Assembly (NCBI GenBank): GCA_033026295.1
Contig: CM065189.1
Coordinates: 62,001-126,000 of the forward strand
Direction: 5' to 3'
Source: Channa striata
Lineage: Eukaryota > Chordata > Actinopteri > Anabantiformes > Channidae
Length of the DNA stretch: 64,000 nt
The translations under genes and the position numbers were made by a program. Below the pieces are notes generated by a model. The model saw nothing but the letters and a program-made list of their open reading frames with translations. It ran no database searches and had not been told where the DNA came from. Shown piece after piece: positions 35,356-46,794 of this stretch; within the stretch, counting starts at the first letter, position 1; every line of letters starts with the position of its first letter.

Positions 35356-38218
35356 CTACTACTACTCTTTCGGTTGGTCGCCACAGCGAATCATCCGTTT
35401 CCACTTCACTTCATCCTGGGCATCTTCCTCTCTGACACCAGCTAACTTCATGTCCTCTGTTAGAACGTCCATATATCTCCTCCTTGGTCGTCCTCTTGCC
35501 CTCTTGCCTGGCAGCTCCATCTCCAACATCCTTCTACCAATATAATCACTGTCCCTCCTCTGCACATGTCCAAACCATCTCAGTCTGGCCTCTCTGACTT
35601 TGTTGCTAACACAGGCAACGTGCGCTGTCCCTCTGATGAACTCGTTCCTTATTCTGTCCAACCTTGTCACTCCTAAGGAGAACCTCAACATCTTCATCTC
35701 TGCTGCTTCCATCTCTGCCTCTTGTCTCTTTCTCATTCCTACTGTCTCTAACCCATAGAGCAGAGCTGGTCTCACCACTGTCCTGTACACCTTTCCTTTG
35801 AGTCTTGCTGACACTCTTCTGTCACACAACACTCCTGACACTTTCCTCCACCCACTCCAACCCGCCTGCACTCGCCTCTTCACCTCTTTTCCACACTCCC
35901 CATCACACTGAACTGTTGACCCCAAGTACTTAAACTCCTGCACCTTCTTCACCTCAGCCCCCTGTAACCTCACACTTCTACCTGGATCCCTCTCGTTTAC
36001 ACACATGTATTCCGTCTTACTACGACTGACTTTCATGCCTCTTCTTTCCAGAGCAAACCTCCACCTCTCCAGCTGTTCCTCCACCTGCTCTCTACTCTCA
36101 CTGCAAATCACAATGTCATCTGCAAACATCATTGTCCAGGGAGATTTCTGTCTGACCTCATCTGTCAACCTGTCAGCATAGCAAACAAGAAGGGACTCAA
36201 AGCCGATCCTTGGTGTAGTCCCACCTCCACCTTGAACTCCTCTGTCTGACCTACGGCACATCTCACCAGCGTCATGCTTCTCTCATACATTTCCTGGACT
36301 ACTCTGACGTACTTCTCTGCCACTCCCGACAACCTCATACAGTACCACAGCTCCTCCCTCGGCACCCTGTCATACGCCTTCTCTAAATCCACAAAGACAC
36401 AATGCAGCTCCTTCTGACCATCTCTGTACTTTTCCATCAACAACCTCAAAGCGAAAATGGCATCAGTGGTGCTCTTACGGGGCATGAAACCATACTGCTG
36501 CTCACAAATCTCCACCTCCTTCCTAAGCCTGGCTTCCACTACTCTTTCCCACAGCTTCATTGTGTGGCTCATCAGCTTTATCCCTCTGTAGTTGCTACAG
36601 TTCTGCGTGTCACCCTTGTTCTTAAAGATCAGCACCAGAACGCTTCTCCTCCATTCCTCAGGCATCTTCTCACTCTCTAAGATCCTGTTCAACAGACTTT
36701 TCAGAAACTCCACTGCTGTCTCTCCTAGACACTTCCACACTTCCACAGGTACGTCATCAGGACCAACAGCCTTTCCGCTCTTCATCCGTTTCAGAGCCTT
36801 CCTCACCTCATCCTTTCTAATCTCTGCTATTTCCTGCTCCACAACATCCACATCTTCCTCCCTTCTTTTCATTTTCCTCCTTCATCAGCTCCTCAAAACA
36901 CTCCTTCCATCTTCTCTGCACACTCTCCTGGCTTGTTAGCACCTTTCCATCTCTGTCTTTAATCACCCTTATCTGTTGAACATCTTTCCCATCCCTATCT
37001 CTCTGTCTGGCTAGCCTGTACAAGTCCTTCTCTCCTTCCTTCGTGTCTAACCTGTCATACAGCTCATCGTAAGCTTTCTGTTTGGCCTTTGCCACCTCCC
37101 TCTTCACTCTGCGCTGCACTTCCTTGTACTCCTGTCTACTTTCCTCAGTCCTTTGTACATCACACTTCCTCTTAGCCATCATCTTCCTCTGGATGCAGTC
37201 CTGTACTTCCTCATTCCACCACCAAGTGTCTTTATCATCTTTCCTCCTTCCAGATGACACAGATGATGTTTCCCTGATTACCTCTGCTGTAGTTTCTGCT
37301 GTAGTCCACCTGTGTACTCCTACCTCCACTCTTGTATGTCACTCTGTGTTCCTCTCTCTTCTGGAAGTAAGTGTTAACTACAGCCATTTCCATCCTCTTA
37401 GCAAAGTCCACCACTATCTGTCCTTCTGGATTCCTTTCCTTTACACCAAAGCTGCCCATCACCTCCTCATCACCTCTGTTCCCCTCACCAAAATGCGAAT
37501 TGAAGTCTGCTCCAACAACTACTCTCTCTCCTCTGGGGATACTCTCTACAACCTCATCAAACTCACTCCAGAATCTCTCCTTCTCTTCTAACTCACAGCC
37601 AACTTGTGGAGCATACCCACTGACTATGTTCACCATCACGCCTTCGATTTCTAGCTTTAGGCTCATCACCCTGTCTGAGACTCTTTTCACCTCTAGAACA
37701 TTGTTCACAAACTGCCTCTTCAGGATCACTCCTACTCCGTTTCTCTTCCTATCCACACCATGGTAGAACAGTTTGTATCCTCCTCCAATACTACGTGCTT
37801 TGCTGCCCTTCCACCTCGTCTCCTGCACACACAGTACATCTACCTTCCTTCTCTCCATCATGTCTGCCAGCTCTCTACCTTTCCCTGTCATTGTGCCAAC
37901 GTTAAGAGTCCCTACTCTCAGATCTAAGCTCCTGCCTTTTCCTCTTCTCTCTCTGACCACGAACCTTCTGCCTCCTCTCCTTCTTCGACCAACAGTAGTC
38001 CAATTTCCACCGGCACCCTGTAGGTTAACAGCACCGGTGGCGGTCGTTGTTAACCCGGGCCTCGACCGATCCGGTATGAAAGTGGTATGGATGACTCGCA
38101 TGGTTGTACTTGGCAAGTTTTACGCCGGATGCCCTTCCTGACGCAACCCTCTCTATTTATCCGGGCTTGGGACCGGCATAGAAGTTACTGGCTTGCAACC
38201 CCTGTGGCTAGATTAGCC
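35356..38218 (-). mobile_element. RTE-clade LINE, near full length but broken, nested in an L2 copy
   Basis: On the minus strand: an APE-type endonuclease (LRVGTLNVGTMTGKGRELAD, VDVLCVQETRWKG, VVVGADFNSHFGEGN) at about 37930-37340, a linker (37329-36880), then RT fingers/palm (MKSGKAVGPDDVPVEVWK, NYRGIKLMSHTMKLWERVVE, VFVDLEKAYDRVPREELW, SALSPFLFAML) at 36872-36190 and TMMFADDIVICSESREQVEE onward to the C-terminus at about 35365. The FADD active site is intact. Breaks: a 1-nt shift near 36180 between SPFLFAML and RLTDEV, and a deletion with frame loss at about 37335 after GGRSTQVDY. The 3' end (left) is ccgaaagagtagtagtag, a short GTA-type tail. Flanked by 11-bp direct repeats tcctgtctcat at 35345-35355 and 38219-38229. 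Confidence 0.92.
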
Positions 38219-39142
38219 TCCTGTCTCATAGCGACGCTGAAAAACTGATCCATGCATTTGTTACTTCTAGATTGGACTACTGTAATTCTCTACCTTCAGG
38301 CTGCCCCAGTAACTCTCTAAAAAGCCTCCAATTAATCCAAAATGCTGCAGCAAGATTACTGAGAGATCATATTTCACCTTCATTAGCTTCTCTCCATTGG
38401 CTTCCTATTAAATGTAGAATAGAATTTAAAACCCTTCTTCTTATCTTTAAAGTTCTAAATGGTCAAGCTCCATCATATCTAAAAGATCTCCTTGTACCAT
38501 ATCATCCTACTAGACCATTTCGGTCCCAAAATGCAGGCCTACTTATGGTTCCCAGAATGGGAGGCAGAGCCTTTAGCTATCAAGCTCCTCTCCTGTGGAA
38601 CCAGCTCCCAGTCCAGATTCGGGAAGCAGACACCCTCCCTATTTTTAAGACTAGGCTCAAAACCTTCCTTTTTGATAAAGCTTATAGTTGGATATAGTCA
38701 TGCTGCTATAGGCTTAGACTGCTGGGGGACTCTGCACTGAGCCACTTCCTCTTCTCTTCATTCTCTCCTCTCACCCCACATCTATAATGTCACCACTGTA
38801 CGACATTAACTCTGTGTCTTCTTTGTCCCGTAGTCGTCTTTCTCCCTCTCTGTCCCTGTCTTCAGGTGTCCCCGGATTTGGCGCTGTGTGTCCTCCAGTG
38901 TGCAGCTACTGGTCCTACCAAACTGCCATATGTTTTCCACTCAGCCCAACCGGTCAAGGCAGATGGCCGCCCACCCTGAGCCTGGTTCTGCTGGAAGTTT
39001 CTTCTGTTAAAGGGAGTTTTTCCTCCCCACTGTTGCCTATAGCTGCTCAAGGGGGATTTTTTGGGTTTTCTCTAAATTACTTTATTATGCAAAGTGCCTT
39101 GAAATGACTTTGTTGTAAATTTGCAATAAAGTTGAATTGAAT
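38219..39142 (+). mobile_element. L2-like LINE, right part with 3' UTR
   Basis: Continues the host L2 copy: RLDYCNSL-type start (WDYCNSLPSGCPSNS equivalent at 38272), LIQNAAARLLRDHISPSLAS, LHWLPIKCRIEFKTLLLIFK, LLWNQLPVQIREADTLPIFK and FKTRLKTFLFDKAYSWI then stop at 38697. A 3' UTR follows, ending in gcaataaagttgaattgaat near 39142. The C-terminal RT frame is open. Confidence 0.88.
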
Positions 39143-39464
39143 ATAATCTCCGTGATCAAGATGACCAACAGCTCTTGTACTTTATTGGGCAGCTGATAAA
39201 GGTTCATCTCCCCCTCACACAACTTGTAGCGATTTCATACATGTAATTTGATATTAATACAAAAAACCTTAATATTTTTCTTTTGAGCTGAACCAAGCTA
39301 AAATTAAATGTTGATTTATCAGGACCTAATATAGTCCCGTGATTAGTTAATTTGGTGGAACACTAGATACTAATTTAACAAAACAATACTTTGTTTACTT
39401 TGATAACAAGTGGCGCTACCAACTGAGTCGCCACTGGGGTGACTGTGGGTCTGGCGACTGGAGC

Positions 39465-39722
39465 CACTGGGGCAAATGTGGGTCAGTTGGTAGCGCGGTC
39501 GTCCACCAATCCCACAGTTGTCGGTTCAAGCCCCAGCTCCTCACATGTCAAAGTGTCCCTGAGCAAGACACTGAACCCCACTTAGTTGCCCCAGGTGATC
39601 ATCAGCCAGCTGCATAGCAGCTCCCCCATCAGTGTGTGAATGAGTAGATAAGAAGCAGTGTAAAGCACTTTGAGTACCAACAGTAAGAAAAGCGCTATAT
39701 AAGTGCAGACCATTTACCATGA
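39465..39722 (+). mobile_element. tRNA-derived SINE
   Basis: Starts with a tRNA-like head (A-box-like ggtcagttggtagcgcgg at about 39481; B-box-like ggttcaagccc at about 39523), then a body (ctgagcaagacactgaaccc; agcactttgagtacc) and the tail gcgctatataagtgcagacc. The same tail occurs at 44840-44862. Family name not assigned. Confidence 0.7.
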
Positions 39723-40337
39723 TGACCCCAAATCTTTATCATGAGTTCTTATGCATTTTTAGGGACTTCTGTCTAGTTCTCTGAAGAAAGATGAACACAG
39801 AACCAGCTCTTTTTAAAGGTTTATTACCCTACAGCTACAGAATATATGTAGATACGTGTATATGAACAGATTTATTGAACAAATTGGATAAATGAATGGA
39901 TAATACACCATTAAATAACCATTTCTAAGTAAACAGATTAATGAATGTAAATACATAAATGTGGGTTGATTTTGGGCAAGAGGAAAGGAACTTAGTAACT
40001 ATTCTCCTCTCAGTAATGTGAAAATTACTTGTAACTTTTAGAAAGGCTCACTTGCTCCAGTGGCTATGTGTGAGTAAGCCATGCTGTTCATAGAAATACG
40101 AGAGACCTTGCTTTTAAGCTGCTGGAGGTCGCTTTTGCCAAACTGTGGGGTTCAGTACTGATTCTCTTGTTGTGAGCAGAAGTGCCACCTCACTTCAGGT
40201 ATTGGGTGAAATACCGAAACAAGGGTCATCTTTCACTTGAGTTGTAGTTGGTCCGTCTCACAGAGGCGTCTTTTTCAGCTGGCAGGCTCGCGGTGATGCG
40301 CTCTGCTTCTGCTTAGTGTCCTAAGAAGCGCTGCATC

Positions 40338-41006
40338 TAGTGATGTATCGTTCTTGAGTGATTCGTTCGATGCGAACGAATCTTGCATATGACTTGGGAG
40401 TAATGAGTCCTCTCAGTGAGCGATTTGTTCATTTTGGTGCAGCACCTTCTCTCGCCACATGGCAGCAGCTGCATGAGCTCAGTCAGCGGCACAGGAAACA
40501 GAAATGATTTGATCACGACTCACTCAACCGTGCGTCCGTCCTCAGGTCCTCGTTCTTTTGTCACGTGACAGCCAGGCTGCTCCGTGGCGAACAGCAAGTA
40601 CTACAGTTCTCTCATGAGTCGTTCTTTCGGATAGTTACGGATCGTTGTTTCGTTCATTTGTCACGTGACAGCCACCAAGTCACTGTCGCGCTGTTAATGA
40701 TGGCAGGGAGGATACAGGACAAGTCACTTTATTGTGGTGTGTATTTGCTTTGTTAGGTTTTCACATGGTTTGAATTGCTTTTGGTAGTTTGTGTATTATT
40801 ATATGTCAGCTGAATCAAACCATGTCGTCTTCAGTATATAGTGTTTGAGAACCGCTGCCCTTTTTTACAACACCCACAAGAGGGACACAGCGCCACGTGG
40901 TGTAAGATGAACGAAGTGAACGAAATGACTCAAAATGATTCGTTCTATTTACTGTTAGAGAGTTAAAGATCTGATTCAATCAAAAGATTCGTATTTCCCA
41001 TCTCTA
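40338..41006. mobile_element. hAT-like non-autonomous DNA element with near-matching 8-bp target duplication
   Basis: A 669-bp element beginning tagtgatgtatcg and ending, in reverse complement, tagagatgggaaatacg, flanked by gctgcatc (40330-40337) and gctgcgtc (41007-41014), which differ at one base. An 8-bp duplication with TAG-type ends fits the hAT superfamily. The interior has repeated cgttc/gaacg motifs, a near-palindrome at 40361-40383 and two copies of gtcacgtgacagcc. No transposase is encoded. Confidence 0.7.
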
Positions 41007-42069
41007 GCTGCGTCTTGTATACAGCCAAAAAGGAGCCGTGAAGCCGAAGATAGTCACTTAAGACAATTCAATCAAAATAACTAGTAAAACTATTACTATT
41101 GAATAAAAATCTGGATGCTCAGTCTAACATAATTTTGAGCTTTTCCAGGTCAAAACAAAAATAGAAATTTGGCTTGGAGTTCTCGTCATCAAAAGTGAAT
41201 TACAATAATAAGAATAGATAGAAAAACAGGCACGCTATAAAAATAATTTGGAAAAAGGATTGGCAAAGAATTAACAATTAACAAAGAAATACTTCTGGTG
41301 GCGTCAGTAAAGCTTTCTTAACTGAGGTTCGATGTTCAGGTCGGATGTTAAAACCTGAAGCTGGAATGGAACTCTCCAGCTGAACAAAAACTGAGATTTA
41401 ACTTTATTATATATCGTGGGGCATTGCTAAGATTCAGAGGGCATACTTGCCAAAGGATTACAATTTATCACGAGCACAGGCCCATTTTCTCCTTTATCAA
41501 ATCACCTTTTTTAACCTAATTTAGACGGGATACTTTCTACTCCCATCAAGCCCAAAATTACATCACATAACAACAAGTAACATATTACAACTTCTCTACT
41601 ATTCAAATTACCATAGAGGTTAAAATGCCTAAAACTACAAAAAAGTGATCACTAATGTCTCACATTAACAGGCCTGTGTAGATTTGGATGAACTTCGAAA
41701 AACCCAATGATTATTACATGGAACATTGGCTCTGTCTAATACCTAGTAACACACAGTGAGGATGCAGAAATAATAATTAGGACATTCAGTCAGGAACAGC
41801 GACAAAAATCAGGACAGTCTTTGGATCTGGGGGAAGATAAGAAATTGGAGCCATTAGCAGATTTATGCTAATGGAATGAGTGTCGATCCGTGGCCTAAAC
41901 CCAGACGTGTTTTGTTTGGATTAACTCACAGTACTCGTTTGTGGGTGAAAAAGAGTCTCTGTCTTATCTTATTTTGGGGGAAGGTGAAAGATTGCTTCAG
42001 AGAAAGGAAAGTGGGCAGGAGAGGTTACCCCCACCCCGGATCTGGATGCTACAAACTCAGTAAGTGAAT

Positions 42070-43020
42070 GAGTTTTGTACTATTTACCTGTTCATCAAAG
42101 GCCTTTAAACACAGTGGGATCCACTGATCATGTGATTAAAGTGAATGACGCTCAGATATGACAGTCAGGATCCGACTCTGACACAGAACAACAGCTTTTA
42201 TTTCAGGGACAGAGGAAAGAAGAGGAACCAGCAGACACTGGACAAACACTACAGCTACTATAATCTCTGAGTTTATCACTCGTCAACAACAGACTTGAAC
42301 TCAGGTTTCTGTGTACAGCAGGTGCTGGCATCAGTTTAGTCTCTGTGACATGTGAGGAGTGAGGTGTGACCTCTGGATAATAAAGTTCACAGGAGAAAGA
42401 CAGAAGGTCGATTTAAACATCCATCAGTAAAAACTAATGTTTTCATGTTGTTAGCCTGTTCATATACTACATGAATAGCACTGGATTTGCTCATTTCACA
42501 CACAGATGAGAGAAGTTTACCACTTAAATCACATCCTGATTTATAGTAACACTTGTGTGGAAAACAAGAATAGATTTTTAATGTTAACACGATGCAGAAA
42601 GTGAAATGAAATTGCTTTTGGAAATCATGGAGGCTGTTTCTTGCTGACTAAAGAAAAGAGGGAAGACATGGTGTCGGGCTGCCATAGTGGGATGCCTTTA
42701 CTTTTTTTTTTTTAGAAAAATCTGTCTACATTTTATTAATATCCTATATAAGTTTTTTAAAACTTATATAGTTTTCTAATGTATCCTAGAACTGTGTGGT
42801 GCTTGTGAAAACAGACACAGAGGGAAAAAAACAGAAGCTGAATGAGAAACAGAACAGACTCTGCAGCAGGGAGTGTGTATGACTGGTTAGTGATAATAAT
42901 GAAGCATCACTTCAATCAGGAGAAAATACGACAGATTACGTGACAGTAACAGGTTTCAGATCTGCACATTTTCACTGATCTGTGAATTCACTCAGTGAAG
43001 AACATGTACAAATGAATTTC
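42070..43020. other. 3' flank of the first TAAR copy, no gene
   Basis: Non-coding. Includes a 28-nt palindrome at 42744-42771 (ctatataagtttt and its complement around tt). The last part (about 42830-43066) resembles the 3' flank of the second TAAR copy at 49490-49743, so the duplication unit includes flanking DNA. Confidence 0.5.
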
Positions 43021-43066
43021 TTTGTCCACAGAGCAGATCACATTTCAGTCACTGCACAGTGTCTGT

Positions 43067-44181
43067 TTACAGCATGTTGGTCTCACGGGAGCCAGGCTGC
43101 AGAATCTGAAGAGACAAAATGAGAGATTTTCTAAACCAGGGGTAGAACAAGGCATAAATCACAGGGTTCAGACAGGGGCTGATACATATCATAAAGGCAC
43201 TAGAGGCTGGAGGTATAGAATGTCCATCTGTTACAAAAAAGACAACAATATATGGGCAGTAACACATTAAATACACAACTACAACAACACCCAGAGTCCT
43301 GGCTGCTTTCAGCTCCGATTTCTTAGTGGTTACAGTCCCTGAATGCTGGAGTGTGACGGCTACAACATGAGAGCGCATGGAACGAGGCTGAGACACAGCC
43401 ACAACAAACACTCTCAGATACAGAATTATGATCACAGCGACTGGAGCAAGAGATGACAAAACATCGTCAACCATTGCTGAAATGTCAGCCTTCGTCACAC
43501 ACTGTCCATAGCAGGTATTACACAAACCTGGTTGGGCCAAATTTTCATAAAAATACACACCAATGTAGACGACACAAATGATCCAACACATACAAACACA
43601 CGTTTTAACCCTGGTCACAGTGACTCTGGTGGAGTAATGCAGAGGGTCACAAATAGCCACGTAGCGGTCGACTGATATGAGAATCATGATTCCAACTGAG
43701 GCAGAGAGAGCGATCGAGAACACATAAAAATGTAGGAGGAGGAGGTTGGTGGGTGTGTGCAGCTGCCTGCAGGGAGACAAAGACATTAATGTAATATGAG
43801 ACATTCATGTACAGTGATATGTCTTACATGTGGCACATCTGGACATTTAACATTCAAAAACATTGTCAGCAAAGCAGAAAATACATCTGGTTTCAACATT
43901 TTCTTGCAAATTAAACTGCTCACACTTATAAAAACAATGAACTGTAAGTTTTGCCGAGTTTATCTTTGCCTGAAGTGGGAGGCTGAGATGATGACAAGCA
44001 GGTTTAGAGACACAGTGAAACCAGAGATGAAGAACAGCAAATACATGAGGACAGCGTCAGACAGACTGATCTCTGGTTTCCTGCAGGAGCCATTGAGCAG
44101 TTGTGGAAAGCAGAGCTCTGCTCCGTCCTGGTCCTCCATCGTCAGAGAGACGAGGAGGAGAAGCTGCAGCTCCTGACTCAA
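43067..44181 (-). pseudogene. TAAR-like receptor, copy 1 (in-frame loss of TM2 to early TM3)
   Basis: Fish trace-amine-associated receptor, a G-protein-coupled olfactory receptor for amines. Exon 1 ends at 43970, with the likely start at 44139 (MEDQDGAELCFPQLLNGSC; TM1 NLLVIISASHFR). Exon 2 is 43766-43067. The joined frame is open to PGSRETNML. However, after QLHTPTNLLLL the protein jumps to FYVFSIALSASVGIMILISV, so TM2, the first extracellular loop and the conserved TM3 cysteine are missing. The DRY motif (VDRYVAICDP), TM5 MVDDVLSSLAPV, TM6 CYCPYIVVFFV and TM7 NPVIYALFYPW remain. The protein could be made but would have six spans, so I treat it as non-functional. The donor is GC rather than GT. 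Confidence 0.8.
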
Positions 44182-44204
44182 ACTCTGTCAGACAAATGAT
44201 TTAT

Positions 44205-44835
44205 CAGTTTCTGTCATAAACTGGTTTGCCCGCAACTTGGTTTACCTGCATCCAATAACAAGGATGTAATCCCAATGTATACAGAAGTATAAGTATATAT
44301 TGTAAAAGTAAAATTTGAGTTGAGCAGGCGGCTGGTGTTACGCCCCTGTCTAGGGGGTAAGAGCGCAACATGCAAGTAAAAGTGAGGTTGTTCCCTCTCC
44401 GGTCCCCAGACCAAAATCCACAACCCAAGTGTACGTATAAACAGTGAAATTTATTCTATATTACAGTGATAAACTGAAACTCAGTGTGAATCAAGGCCAA
44501 ACCAACGAACAAACAAATCTACTTCCTGAGTGCTGTCTAGTCCCTAAGCCACAAAACAAAACGACATCAAGTAACCCAAACTGCCTAATGTGAAAAACAA
44601 GAGAAAACTGTGGAAAAGAAAATGGCCGTTGACCCCTACTACGTACAGATAATATTTACAGATTAAAGATCGTGCTATTTCTGCTATTCCTATTCTGTAC
44701 TATTTACAGAATATACAAACAAGTACCCAAAATGGCACCAACCCTACTTAATCACTATCAATCCACACAAAAACACAGTTTGGAGGTCGAGGACAGAATG
44801 ATTGTAGGAAGCGAGCCCTTGTAGTGATTGCAACC
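44205..44835. other. Unclassified repeat-like sequence upstream of TAAR copy 1
   Basis: Short open frames without known domains. Contains cgcccctgtctagggggtaa and a T/A-rich stretch aaatttattctatattacag that looks repeat-derived. No class assigned. Confidence 0.3.
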
Positions 44836-44862
44836 AGACGCTATATAAGTGCAGACCATTTA
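44836..44862 (+). mobile_element. SINE tail fragment
   Basis: cgctatataagtgcagacca followed by ttta repeats the tail of the SINE at 39465-39722. Confidence 0.55.
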
Positions 44863-44987
44863 ATCGGACCAATCAGCTTCAGCACTGCCCCCCAGTCCAG
44901 CCAATGAGAGTATTTTAATTGGTGTTTGTTGAATTTTCTAGAAAAATAACAGATGGGATGATCGATGCCCTGCTCATATTAGCAGTG

Positions 44988-45460
44988 TCAGAATGCAGGC
45001 CTACTTGTGGTTCCCAGAATGGGAGGCAGAGCCTTTAGCTATCAAGCTCCTCTCCTGTGGAACCAGCTCCCAGTCCAGATTCGGGAAGCAGACACCCTCT
45101 CTATTTTTAAGACGAGGCTCAAAACCTTATAGTTAGTTATAGTCCTGCTGCTATAGTCTTAGACTGCTGGGGGACCAACTCCTAATGCACTGAGACACTT
45201 TTCCTCCTCTCAGCCCACATTTAGTTTTTAGTGTTCCACTCAGCCCAACGGGTCATGGCAGATGTCCGCCCACCCTGAGCCTGGTTCTGCTGGAGGTTTC
45301 GTTAAAGGGAGTTTTTCCTCTCCACTGTTGCCTATGGCTGCTTAAGGGGGATTTGTTGCATTTTCTTTAAATGTCTGTATAGTCTGGACTTTATTATGTG
45401 AAGTGGCTTGACATTACTTTGTTGTGTGGTGGTGCTGTATAAATAAATTTGAATTGAATA
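44988..45460 (+). mobile_element. L2-like LINE 3' end
   Basis: Parallels 38530-39142: aatgcaggcctacttgtggt, a degraded LLWNQLPVQIREADTL coding stretch, cctgagcctggttctgctgg, and a tail ending aataaatttgaattgaat. Confidence 0.85.
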
Positions 45461-45465
45461 TATCG

Positions 45466-45640
45466 GTAGAAGGATGCTGAGGTTAGTGCTGTCAGGAAGG
45501 GGATTTAAAGGAAAACCAAGGAGAAGATTTATGCATTTAGTCAGACAGGACATGAAGGTAGTTCAAGAGAAAAGGATGCGGAGGACAGGGTTAGAGGGAG
45601 GAAGACCCCTGAAAGCTGGAAGGAATAGAAGATTAGAAGA
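45466..45640 (+). mobile_element. RTE-clade LINE 3' fragment
   Basis: Encodes GKPRRRFMHLVRQDMKVVQE, matching the C-terminal RTE signature (GRPRRRYMDVLTEDMKLAG in the 35-38 kb copy). Truncated on both sides. Confidence 0.65.
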
Positions 45641-45659
45641 TTACAGGAAACCCTTTATG

Positions 45660-45835
45660 TATCTTCTTTGGTGTCAAATGCAGCACAAGTATAGTGATGA
45701 ATGAATTATTTGCCAGTGCTGTTTCTGTTCAATGACGAACTCTAAACCTAAACTTGAAATCTTTAAACAAGTTATTCCTTCTCGTCACATTATTGCTTTG
45801 CTACTTTTTTGAGGATTTTAAAAGCTTCTGACTGG
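45660..45835 (-). mobile_element. L2-like LINE RT fragment
   Basis: gtgtcaaatgcagcacaagt followed by sequence like that at 25850-25990 (the AAFDTIDH and HHSTETAL coding region) and then aaacaagttattccttctcg as at 26360. Degraded. Confidence 0.6.
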
Positions 45836-46057
45836 CAACAGGTGTGCAGTCTTTGTAAGAGAATTAAACAAAAGCATGGGACATCAGCACAACGTTTTGT
45901 AGAAAGTCCTGCTTCAAAAACATTTATTTTAAACTCAAAAGAGTTTGAGTGAGCAATAAAAAGGTTTTGGAGACTTTTAGACTTCTTGTGCCTTCTTGAA
46001 CTCTGTACGCATATCAGATAACCAAACAGATAACAGAAAATATGGAATGTAATGCAT

Positions 46058-46099
46058 TCCCTACAACATTACCACCAGGTGGTGCTAATGTTGTAGGGA
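46058..46099. repeat. 42-nt imperfect palindrome
   Basis: Arms tccctacaacatta and taatgttgtaggga (14 bp, perfect) around ccaccaggtggtgc. May be a hairpin from a short inverted-repeat element. Confidence 0.7.
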
Positions 46100-46222
46100 A
46101 CAGGACTCGGCACCGGCACTCTGGTCTGCAGACAAACAGCCAATAGTGTCCTTCTCTGGATTGTGTTGGATTCTCCAGAGTCTCTGTTCTGTGGGTAATA
46201 AGTGGGATATAGTTAACCTCAG

Positions 46223-46700
46223 TGTGTTAGGCTTAGACTGCTGGGGGACTCTGCACTGAGCCACTTTCCTCTTCTCTTCATTCTCTCCTCTCACCCCACA
46301 TTTATAATGTCACCACTGTATGACATTAACTCTGTGTCTTCTTTGTCCCATAGTCGTCTCTCTCCCTCTCTGTCTCTCTCTCTCTGTCCCTGTCTTCAGG
46401 TGTCCCCGGATTTGGCGCTGTTTGTCCTCCAGTGTGCAGCTACTGGTCCTACTAACCTGCCCAATGTTTTGTTGTTGCTTTTGTTGCTCTGTTCTTTTCT
46501 CTCTCCACTTTCCACTCACCCCAACCGGTCAAGGCAGACGTCCGTCCACCCTGAGCCTGGTTCTGCTGGAGGTTTCTTCCGGTAAAGGGAGTTTTTCCTC
46601 TCCACTGTTGCCTATAGCTGCTCAAGGGGGATTTGTTGGGTTTTCTTTAAATGTTTGTATAGTCTTGACTTTATTATGTAAAGTGCCCTGAGATGACCTT
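46223..46700 (+). mobile_element. L2-like LINE 3' UTR
   Basis: Follows the 38720-39110 segment closely (gcttagactgctgggggact; gtgtccccggatttggcgct; cctgagcctggttctgctgg), with a CT-rich insertion near 46360-46390. It ends abruptly after aagtgccctgagatgacctt. Confidence 0.85.
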
Positions 46701-46794
46701 GACGGCGGATGAGAAGAGTGTACAAATGTCTGAGTGTAAAGGTCTGTGTGGGTGAAAGAAAGAGAGACGAACCAACAAAACGTGAAGGATAAGG

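Larger units (their letters stand above)
39180..41875. repeat. Unclassified dispersed repeat, copy 1 (hosts a SINE and a hAT-like element)
   Basis: Shares patches with 51415-51850 (gaacacagaaccagctct versus gaacacagaaccagttct; aattctaagtaaac; gaggaaaggaa) and with 57640-58430 (ggaatagatagaaaaa; ttcagagggcatgcttgcc). No coding capacity was recognised. The class (LTR or other) is unclear. Confidence 0.55.

Noticed and set aside
35209..38141. Plus-strand open frames across the RTE element (for example 37371-37766)
   Set aside because: Antisense shadows of the minus-strand endonuclease and RT. Ser/Thr/Pro-rich composition comes from the complement.
42744..42771. 28-nt AT-rich palindrome
   Set aside because: Low complexity TATA-like arms; easily explained by AT-rich composition.
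43796..44176. Plus-strand frame of 126 residues
   Set aside because: Antisense to TAAR exon 1 and its intron.
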